Shown: positions 55,735-64,000 of the stretch, piece after piece | Position numbering within the stretch: the stretch's first letter is position 1 | Layout: every line of letters begins with the position of its first letter | DNA from: Adenophora triphylla var. japonica | Lineage: Eukaryota; Streptophyta; Magnoliopsida; Asterales; Campanulaceae | NCBI GenBank assembly: GCA_022495995.1 | Contig: JAFEMH010000982.1 | Location: forward strand, 310,001 to 374,000 | Reading direction: 5' to 3' | Length of the DNA stretch: 64,000 nt | Notes under the pieces: generated by a model | The model's input: only the letters and a program-made list of their open reading frames with translations | Told to the model about the DNA's origin: nothing | The model's database searches: none | Made by a program: the position numbers and the translations under genes

Positions 55735-56035
55735 CACGCCTCCACAACCGCAGTCAGAAGACGAATCAAGTCCTCATACATGACACAACCGCAGTCAGAA
55801 GACGAATCAAGTCCTCATACATGACACAACCGCAGTCAAAAGATGAATCAAGTCCTCATACATGACATATCCGCAGCCCGAAAGGCTTTAAACCACTCAG
55901 TCCGAAAGACCGTATAAATCTCCCAAATCGCTATCTCCAGCCCGGAAGGCTATAAACCACTCAGTCCGGAAGACCGTATAAACCTCCCAAATCACTACCT
56001 CCGGCCCGGAAGGCCTTAAACCACCCGATTTGGAA
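55735..56035. repeat. Tandem repeats of about 45 and 60 bp, 3' region of A
   Basis: CCGCAGTCAGAAGACGAATC followed by AAGTCCTCATACATGACA occurs three times (55755-55860). AGCCCGGAAGGCT then TAAACCACTCAGTCC and GAAAGACCGTATAAA occurs three times (55873-56030). GGCC/GTC-type arms with 5-base loops are visible in the second set. Confidence 0.85.
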
Positions 56036-56389
56036 AATCGTAAAATTTCCATCTCAGGACGCCACCACGTCCTCACAGTCGACCTCGGCGGTCACACGAC
56101 ACTTCAGGGCACCACCACGCCCGCATACATTCACAATTGCATGATCTCTGAACTACGACCAGGCTTGATTCCCGCTAGAGATACGTAGGAATCCTGTCAC
56201 AGGGTCCAGCCATTGACCTATGCGGTCACCCATGATGCCCCCACGTCCTTACAATCGACCTCGGCGGTCACCACATCCTTAGGGCACCACCATGCCCTCG
56301 CATCATATTAGGACGGGACACGTCCTCCTACACCACAAACCATCTTCTCGTAAGATTACCCATCTTCTAGTAAGATTGCACACCCAGGA

Positions 56390-57062
56390 CGCCTCCACGT
56401 CCTTACCATCGACCTATGCGGTCACCCAGGACGCCTCCACGTCCTTACCATCGACCTATGCGGTCACCCTGGACGCCTCCACGTCCTTACCATCGACCTA
56501 TTCGGTCACCCAGAATGCCTCCATGTCCTTACTACTGACCTATGCGGTCACCCAGGACGCCTCCACGTCCTTACCATCGACCTATGCGGTCACCCAGGAC
56601 GCCTCCACGTCCTTACCATCGACCTATGCGGTCACCCAGGACGCCTCCACGTCCTTACCATCGACCTATGCGGTCACCCAGGACGCCTCCACGTCCTTAC
56701 CATCGACCTATGCAGTCACCCAGGATGCCTCCACGTCCTTACCATCGACCTATGCGGTCACCCAGGACGCCTCCACGTCCTTACCACCGACCTATGCGGT
56801 CACCCAGGACGCCTCCACGTCCTTACCACCGACCTATGCGGTCACCCAGGACGCCTCCACGTCCTTACCATCGACCTATGCGGTCACCCTGGATGCCTCC
56901 ACGTCCTTACCATCGACCTATGCGGTCACCCTGGACGCCTCCACGTCCTTACCATCGACCTATGCGGTCACCCAGGACGCCTCCACGTCCTTATCACTGA
57001 CCTATGCAGTCACCCAGGACGCCTCCACGTCCTTACAACTGACCTATACGGTCACACAATAG
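56390..57062. repeat. 42-bp tandem array, about 16 copies, 3' region of A
   Basis: The unit is CACCCAGGACGCCTCCACGT then CCTTACCATCGACCTATGCG and GT. It holds two small inverted repeats, GGACG/CGTCC and GACC/GGTC. Being 14 codons long it gives a 256-codon frame, which is a by-product. It sits just before the 3' LTR. Confidence 0.95.
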
Positions 57063-57178
57063 GACACCGCCATGTCCTCATGCACCGACCTACACGGTCA
57101 CTTCCTCTCCCAGCACGCGATCCAGATCAGGACCCTTATCTTATCGACGACCCCACTTCCTTCGTAAGTGACGTCGTT

Positions 57179-57188
57179 GAGGGGCTTC
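57179..57188 (+). other. Polypurine tract of element A
   Basis: GAGGGGCTTC immediately precedes the LTR start TGTAAGTACC, as in element B on the other strand. Confidence 0.75.
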
Positions 57189-58675
57189 TGTAAGTACCCC
57201 AATGTGGATCACCCTCTTCCGAACACACGGGAAACACCGCAGACTCACAAACGCAGTCTCGAAGACCCGTGACACTCAAAAACACTCAAAAACCCCCAAC
57301 CAAACCAAGGGAGGGACCTTTTTGGGCCAAAAGGGACAAAAGGACCTTTAGAAATTTTTCAAAAATTGGGAAAGCATAGGTGGTCCGTACGGACCTCTTT
57401 GCTTCAATGATTACTGAATTCCCTTAAAGTCCAACTTATTCCCTCAAATCCCGGAATGCATCATTACTGAAATGCATGGTTGGTCCGTACGGAGCTTATT
57501 GCATGACATATTGGTCCGTACGGACCTTCTTGTCACCGGACACTATAATTGCTGAATCTTCTTAAAGTCCACTTATTCCCTCAAATCGAGGAAAACCAAA
57601 ATCCTGGATTACATGGAAGGTCCGTACGGACCTTCTTGCACATTTTCCAGCACTATAAATAAAGGGCTCCCCCTCCCTCATTTCAGACCCCTCCCTCTTC
57701 TCTCCTCTCCCCCCAGCCTTCTGGCATCCCTCTAAGTCCTCTCGAGGCACTCCCGGCCCCTTTCAGATCCTTCTGAGGCCTTCCGAGCCCCCTTGCGGTG
57801 CTCCGAAGCCTCTCCGAGCGCTCCCGCGACGCTCCCGCACTGCCCCGAGGCACTCTCGAGGTACTCTGAGGCCCCTCGTGGTACTCTGAGGCCTTGCCTG
57901 GTCTTTCCCGAGGCGTCCCGACTCTTTCCGAGTTAAACCGGCAACTCGAACCCACGCCGAACCTCTGCCCGAGTGATCCCTGCCATCCCAACGCACGCCG
58001 AACCTCTGCCCGAACGATACCTGCGATCCCAACGCACGCCGAAACTCTGCCCGAGTGATCCCTGCGATCCCAACGCACGCCGAAACTCTGTCCGCATACA
58101 ACCGGCTCATCCCGAAGCAATCCCGGTCCGTACCGGAACACTATTCCATCCTCAAACACTATTCCCCCGCGGAAGACAGACACGAACCAAATTTGGTAAG
58201 GCTTCCTTCCCTCACTATTTCAATACATTTCAATAAAGCAGTGTACAATGTAGACATCCGACACAACATGCATTTTTAAAAGCAAATACACACACACACA
58301 CACACAACAGTTAAAGAATATTAGGGGTACCGAAAGACTCGTTTTTACGAGGCGACTCAGGTGAGCTCTAAGATTCTAATATTCTCTTCCCGAGGAGTCA
58401 TCTGACCTCCGAACTCAAAAATCTCATCACACAAAAACAGTTTATTTTTAAACTGATGCCCTTTTTCAATGTTTTGGGCTTAATAAAAACGGCGTGGCGA
58501 CTCTACAAGCAAAAACACGGCGAGACATTCTCCAACACCGCAAAAAAGCGGGAATGAGCCAGATGCCGGGGTGCGAACGCGCTGCCTATCGGATTCGGGC
58601 GACCATTCCCGAAACACAGCGACGCGAAATGCGAGATGCCGGGGCCCGCGCGCGAGCCGGATCCGGGTAATTTCA
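57189..58675 (+). repeat. 3' LTR of element A (1487 bp)
   Basis: Partner of 8937-10420. Palindromes at 57382-57395, 57482-57495 (one base off), 57513-57526 and 57619-57632, with the same 100, 31 and 106 spacings; TATA at 57654-57659. Confidence 0.93.
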
Positions 58676-58680
58676 CCATT

Positions 58681-59234
58681 GCAACTATGTCTTTATCGTG
58701 CATCCCAAAATACATATCAATTGATCAAGAATAAAAATATACGCTCATTTTGAGATGAGACGGCTGCAGGAAACACAAGAAGGTTGTCATGTATTTTGCC
58801 ATGGCTTGGAACATACTATGCAAACCATATTTACAAACCAAAAGATAAGTTATTTTACAACTACTATAGTAGACTGGAACATACTTATAGTTCTACTTAC
58901 TATCATCCCGTTAAGGTCATTACAAAACATAGGCAAAAGATAAATAGGGGGATGATAAAAAAACTGTACTATGAGTTGTTGGTCCCAAAGGGGCAACAAG
59001 GGTGTGAAAAATAGCTAGAGGGGGGTGAATAGCTTTTTTTGAAACTTTTCAAAACCATTTTTCAAAGTAAAGGCAAATGCTTACTAACTCTTAACTTGTT
59101 ATGAGAAGCGCCTCAAGAGAGAGTAAATAAAATGCACATCGAAATAAGTTAGGGGCGCTCTAAAAACCAAGAGGGGCGCACACACACCAAGGGAGCGCTA
59201 GTTTGGCTTAAAAGAGTTAGGCTTAAAATGAGGA
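58681..59234. other. Original locus sequence right of the retrotransposon block
   Basis: AT-rich and non-coding. It is the continuation of the sequence that ended at 8936. It includes CTAGAGGGGGGTGAATAGC (59015-59033), a motif common in plant LTR elements, so an unrecognised element edge is possible. Confidence 0.4.
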
Positions 59235-60240
59235 TGTGAGGACCCCGACCCGTAACCTAACACGTGTCCCGAGCTGGAGCGTCCCCAAAAGGACTCAAGT
59301 CACCTAAACTTTTAAAAACTTTGATTTAACTTACATACTTAAACATAATTGACATAACCATTTCAAAATAACTCCACTCTTCTCCACATTGGAGGAAGAG
59401 TTGAACAACTTTGAAAGTAACAACCGGTTTTAGTTACAAAAGATTTCGGTTATAACGCAGAAACTAAGTTTATATATACACAACTCCATAAAGGGATTAT
59501 ACCAAAATACAACTTTCTACGCCAACCTATACATACCCCGACAATCCCAAAATACCACTTCCAAACTCCTCTCCGTCCTTACTTGGCCGGTCCGCCTGTC
59601 TCGGGATCTAAAAACATTAAAGGGAGAGGGGTGAGAATAAATCTCAGCAAGCTATTATGAATGCAACAATATGCCAAGTAAGATGCAACACATAGCAAGG
59701 TGCATATAACACATTGAAAGAGCTGTAAACACCTTACATTACCTCGGTTTACCTTTTCCCATCTGAACCATAGTCGTACAACATGGGAGATAAAACCCCA
59801 ATCATATGTGAACTGCTTGAGCATTATTCACTTCTTATAAGACCCGTTTTTCAGGGAACCATATAAGATGGTAGCAACTCTGTAAGGCTTTTGGCTCAAT
59901 ACTGATGCTATAACCCCAATCTGTGTCCACAGAAGGGGACGGTCACAGGTATAACATAATCTGATCACATTAGGTCACACTTTCCATAATTGATCGTATT
60001 ACGCTATACCCCCAAACATCAGCTGATTAACTCAAATTCAAGCACATAATAGTTACTTGAAATAAAATCCATCCAAGGGATAAGGAATATAACTACATGG
60101 TAAATCATACTCATGCACAAATCAATATCATAGTGTAACATACATTTTATACACCATTTATATCACAACCAAGGATATGAACTCAAGTAAAGCGACAAGG
60201 TATCATAAACCAACCCTACATAGTGAATATGCAACAATAC
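59235..60240 (-). mobile_element. Truncated LTR related to element D
   Basis: Starts TGTGAGGACCCCGACCCGTAACC, which matches the D LTR border (TGTGAGCACCCCAACCCGGAACC) with a few changes. Further similarity includes GGGTGAGAATAAATCTCA and AAGCTATTATGAATGCA. Similarity fades after about 1 kb; the rest of the LTR and any interior are missing. It is more diverged than the D copies, so older. Confidence 0.75.
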
Positions 60241-61212
60241 ATGGTCTATATTGTTTTGGTCAAATTTCAACAAATGTTTTTGATGATAAGAAAAATGACT
60301 AAAGTGATATGAATCAGGGTACAATGATTATCGGGTTGAATAGAAATGAACACGAGGTGTTTGTTGACTAGGGAAAGCCCTTGAACAACTTGTTCGCCGG
60401 CATAAAACCCCGGGAGGTTTAGGAACCTGCCTTGACCAAAAGTCTACTAAGTATTTTGATGATTACAGAACTATGAGCGTATACAAAGGGAGCTTAAGCT
60501 AGGGTGAACGTGTGTGAATTTACAAGTGTTTTATCCCTTTTATACCTCTTTACAACAGCTAATTACAAAGAAAATGTCAAGCCTAGAATCTTGGAGGTAA
60601 GTTGAGATTTATTCGCCACTTCGTTGATGGAGATGATAGTGATCCGTTGCTGGGTATTTTGATGAAGAAAACGTCGTTGAATTGGTCTTCAATTACTTTG
60701 ACACGTTCCCTGAAAAATAGGGTTAACGTAACAATAGTTCAACCTGCAAATGATCAAGATGTAATAGAACAACTCAAGTTGTTAGTACCAAGTTGTTATA
60801 TGCAAGTTGAAACAAGTTGACTGAAAATGTAGGGCCCAACAATTGCCCCCAAACTTTTTAAATTTTAAAATAAAGAATATATAAAGAGACAAAAAATTTG
60901 AAAAGTTTGCCAAAAATGGGTATAAGGTACGGCGGTTTTAAATGAAAAGGTTTTGATGGGACGGCTTTGAGTGGTTCCAAGGCAAAAGTCATGATTCTTC
61001 TCTAGACATCCAACCGCCTTCAACTTCCTCCTTAAATAAATTAAAGTCCTCCTCCAACTCTCCCTTTCACAAAATCAAAAAAGTAGCTTTCAAGGAGGTT
61101 CTAGAGGAATAATCAGAGAAGAAGGTCGGAGAGAAAAATCAAGTAAAAATTTTCGGTGAGTCTTCCGTCCCTTTTCAATTTCTTGCTGGTAATTTTTCTT
61201 CAAGTTTGTAAA
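60241..61212 (+). other. Upstream region of the Transposase_28-type gene
   Basis: AT-rich. Includes a short frame (60602-60820) with no recognised domain and a CCCAACAATTGCCCCC block near 60835. The gene's promoter is expected here; no TATA box stands out. Confidence 0.4.
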
Positions 61213-63004
61213 ATGGGAAAAAAGAAGGTAAGTATAATCGAAAGCGACGAAGGTGTGCCCGAGGGTTTCTTAACTCAAAACATGTTGAAAGAACCGGACA
61301 AAGAAAAATGTTTGATTCCTAAAGTCAACCTAGAAATTATTAAGAAAAACCACGCAATGCCATATGAAACCATCTTTTTCACCCACCCCGACTTGACCTC
61401 TGAATGCTATTCTCCCGATTGGGTGTGCTTACCTGAATATCCTTTTGTTATTGGCCTAAAATTTCCCTTCCCAGACTTAATCACTAGGTTTTTTGCTTCC
61501 TCAAAACTCAACTATGCCCAAATCATGCCTCAAGGCTGGAGGTGCTTGCAAACCCTAGTTAGGTTAAATGAGGAGACTGGGTTGAAAGTTGGTTTAGAAG
61601 AATTCGCCTATACAACTGAAATAAGGGGATTTGGCCTTGGGAGATTTGGTTTTAGGGTTAAGACTGGTGGAGCCCCTTTTTTGAAAGAGAACAGTGACCC
61701 TACTGATAGAGGGTGGAGGAATAATTTTTTCTTTGCAAGGAGAGACACCCTGGGTCAAGTGGAGGGTGTAATTTCCAAGTGGAGGTCTCAAGGTAGTGCA
61801 GATAATTTTTCTTACTCTATTAATGTTTCTTAACATCTTGATAGCTAACCATTTGAATTTCCTTTGGTGTAGTTGCTAAGCTGAGCGTGCTTTTTGCTCA
61901 TAAAGATGAGACAGAGGAGAATGTGAAGAAAATCTATGAGTTAGATCCATTAATAAGGTCTTTCAAAGCATTCCCAGTCTTGTTTTCTATAAATTCAGAA
62001 GAAGAACTTAACCCCGAAGAAACTTTACCAGATTCCATCAAGATGTCCACAGGTTTGACAAACCTCTGTTTGTTCACAAGTTGTTCTAATCTTCCAGTTG
62101 TCCTAACTTTCTATGTCCTTATTGCAGCTACACGCTCCAAGACCACCGTGAGTGCTGCAGACCTATTGGCTGAAGCTAAGGCAAGGAGAACTGCTAAGAG
62201 AGACAATAAGCCTCCAACTCCTAAGTCTATGGCATCTAGCTCTGAATTGAATGTCCCCAAGAAGAAGGAGGAAGCGAAGAAAAGGAAGCTGGCAGAGGCT
62301 GAGGCCACGGATGCAAGTGATGATGTGGAGGTGGAGAAAGTAAGAGAGAAGTTTAAAGTTGCGATGACAGGTTTCGTTGATAAGGTAAATCGAGGATATG
62401 TTGAACCTTATACCAAAGAATGAATTGAGCCTTAATACTTCTTTTACACAAGTTTCGGAAATTATGTGTCCTATTATGGACCAGGTCGATACCCTGAAGA
62501 TCAAGGCAGCTAAATGTAGCTATGAAGCTGCGGAATCAAAGAAGGAGGCCACCAAAAGTGCTAGGGAAGTAGAGAGGTTGAAAAAAGAAGAAAAGACACA
62601 CGCTGGTGTGGTGGAGAAATTGAAGAAAGATATTGATATTTTGAGGAAGGAGGTGGAAGTTGTTTGTGCTGAGAAAGTGAAGGAGAATGAAGCTCAATCG
62701 AAGGAGCTTGAAGCAGCGAAGGAAGACTTCAAATTCAATACCACCAAGGCACTGTTTGAAGCTAGAATCCAACTTATGGAAGAGTATAAGAATGGATTGG
62801 CTTCAGGTTGGGATGTGAAAGAAGAAAAAAGATCATTAGAAGATTTCATTGGTGAACCAGCAGATGGGGAGGAAGTGAACCCTTGAAGCCCTAGTCGATG
62901 ATGCTAATAAAGCTTTGAGTACCATAGTGGTAACCCCAGTTGAAGAAAATGATCAAAGGAAGGAGGCAAGTGCACCACCGACGGCAGTAGGACAAAATGT
63001 TTAA
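61213..63004 (+). pseudogene. Transposase_28 (gypsy-type transposon) coiled-coil protein, frameshifted
   Basis: Predicted exons are 61213-61792, 61873-62052 and 62128 onward, with donors CAAG|GTAGTG and ACAG|GTTTGA and acceptors GTGTAG and TTGCAG; the reading phase is kept across both introns. The start is MGKKKVSIIESDEGVPEG. Residues about 75-150 contain YPFVIGLKFPFPDLITRFF and MPQGWRCLQTLV, the signature of the plant Transposase_28 family (PF04195). The middle is Lys/Ala-rich and the C-terminal part (62480-62860) is a long coiled coil (KKEATKSAREVERLKKEEK). Frame changes near 62420 and 62880 break the last exon, which otherwise reads on to a TAA at 63002-63004. PF04195 proteins are mostly transposon-borne; no function is established. 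Confidence 0.75.
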
Positions 63005-63514
63005 ACAATTTGAAAGCTTTTAAGTAGTTTGGAGGGAGGAAAAACAAAAACAGTTCTTTTTTGCTAATTTGCCGCGCCATTGGTGGGCATCAAATGGGGG
63101 GTCTGTCCCCAAAACAAGTTTATTTTGGTATGTAATGGCTCATAAGAGCCCAAACAATTTATTTGGGGGTACTAGGTTGGTCTAGTACTCCAAGTTTTCT
63201 TAGGTTTTAAGGGATTGGTTGGCTTATCCAACTTGTCCTTTAATTGCAAAAAAATCTTTTGGAAACATTTCAAAGTTTTAAAGAAGTATTTTAGGTTTAT
63301 CACAAATACTTGCTTGTTCATTAGATAACATGTTGATGTTATAAGCAGTAGGTAACATGTTAATGTTACAACCAACAGTCACAACTTGAATAAGTGTGAA
63401 ATCGTGCGCCCAGGCGAAGGTGTCAAAACCTTAATTCGTCAGAAAAGATGAAAATCTTTTAACAACATGTAAATTGTACCTTTGATCAGAGGTAACCGTT
63501 TGAAGAGATAGAAC
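63005..63514. other. 3' flank of the Transposase_28 gene
   Basis: AT-rich, non-coding. A few AACATGTTAATGTT motifs occur from 63325 on and may be outliers of the tandem repeat that follows. Confidence 0.5.
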
Positions 63515-63735
63515 AAGTATCAGCCGTCCTGGCGTGTCAACATGTTCCATCCCTCTCCAGCTTAAAGTTTCAACATGTTTGAGCCGTACTGGCGTGTTAA
63601 CATGTTGAACTTCTTCATCCTAGGTCTAAACATATTAGAGCCGTACTGGCGTGTTAATATGCTTAGACCTACTCCAACTTTAGGTCTCAACATGTCGGAG
63701 CCGTACTGGCGTGTTAACATGTTGAGCCTACTCCG
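63515..63735. repeat. 60-bp tandem repeat, 4 copies
   Basis: GAGCCGTACTGGCGTGTTAA followed by CATGTTGA and a variable CTACTCC/CTTCATCC stretch recurs at 63521, 63582, 63641 and 63701. The TCAACATG/CATGTTGA halves make an inverted repeat within each unit. Confidence 0.9.
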
Positions 63736-64000
63736 TTTGTTCGAGTTGTATACCTTGCAAAACAAATTCAGTTTAGGGTTGGGTGTTAGCGTAGCTAACA
63801 CCCCTCCGATGCTTAAGTTAGTATGGATTCTCAATAAAACTTGATAATTTGAAACATGTGAATGAATTTGACACAAAATAGATCATACCTGAGAAGTCTA
63901 GTTGTTAATAACTGGACTTACATAAAATAGAGCTTCAAATGAATGGCATTCCAACTCCTAGGGATCCTGTCTCCACTTGGGGTTGATAACCAATATGCAC
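63736..64000. other. Right edge of window, nothing recognised
   Basis: AT-rich; contains TTAGCGTAGCTAA (63786-63798), a 13-base palindrome. No coding similarity. Confidence 0.4.

Larger units (their letters stand above)
8937..58675 (+). mobile_element. Element A: Tat/Ogre-type Ty3/gypsy retrotransposon (outer)
   Basis: Both ends carry LTRs starting TGTAAGTACC and ending GGGTAATTTCA, flanked by a perfect 5-bp duplication CCATT (8932-8936, 58676-58680). The primer site after the 5' LTR fits the 3' end of tRNA-Arg, as in the Tat/Ogre lineage. The interior has a gag remnant, aspartic protease with a G-patch-like segment, integrase, then two antisense genes and tandem repeats before the 3' LTR. 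The order protease-(RT missing)-integrase is that of Ty3/gypsy. Elements B and D are inserted in it. Without them A is about 15.7 kb. Reverse transcriptase and RNase H are deleted and most of gag is lost, so it cannot move on its own. Confidence 0.92.

Noticed and set aside
56292..57062. 256-codon plus-strand open frame
   Set aside because: It covers a 42-bp (14-codon) non-coding tandem array next to the 3' LTR.

Overview
This window is nuclear DNA from a flowering plant, most likely a eudicot with a large, transposon-rich genome. The evidence is spliced genes with GT..AG introns, plant-specific families (UPL5, DSS1, plant mobile domain, DUF7745-like, gypsy-type Transposase_28) and plant LTR-retrotransposon lineages with tRNA-Arg and tRNA-iMet primer sites. 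There is no sign of bacterial genes, rRNA or tRNA genes.

Positions 1-8931 are comparatively gene-like. The 5' exon of a UPL5-type HECT ubiquitin ligase lies on the minus strand (3751-1952), disrupted by two single-base frameshifts; its catalytic lobe is not in the window. Upstream, also on the minus strand, is the first coding exon of a DSS1/SEM1 proteasome subunit (4373-4280) with a 5'UTR intron. Small transposons sit around them: a 186-bp hAT-type MITE (191-376), an RNase H-like fragment (1482-1646) and a MULE-like element with long terminal inverted repeats (about 7571-8688).

Positions 8937-58675 are one nested retrotransposon block of 49.7 kb, bounded by a perfect 5-bp duplication (CCATT). 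Outer element A is a Tat/Ogre-type Ty3/gypsy element on the plus strand, about 15.7 kb without its insertions, with LTRs at 8937-10420 and 57189-58675. Its gag region is interrupted by element B (12163-37481, minus strand, same broad family, 2.4-kb LTRs). B is itself interrupted by copia element C (26491-34563, minus strand, TSD AACTA). A's pol is interrupted at the protease/G-patch junction by element D (38768-47509, minus strand, TSD CCTTT), a non-coding chromovirus-like LARD with 3.0-kb LTRs. A and B have both lost reverse transcriptase and RNase H. A carries two antisense genes between integrase and its 3' LTR: a DUF7745-like ORF and an intron-containing plant-mobile-domain gene. B contains several kilobases of tandem arrays.

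The most unusual signal is a set of short GC-rich palindromes repeated in the LTR promoters of all four elements. In A the palindrome GGTCCGTACGGACC occurs four times per LTR, and again as a pair with exactly the same 31-bp spacing ahead of each antisense gene. B, C and D each have a different palindrome (AGTCCGGCCGGACT, GGGACGASTCGTCCC, TGGGCGACCGCCCA) in the equivalent part of their LTRs.

Positions 58681-64000 hold a truncated LTR related to D (59235 to about 60240), a spliced but frameshifted Transposase_28 (gypsy-type) coiled-coil gene (61213-63004, plus strand) and a 60-bp tandem repeat (about 63515-63735).
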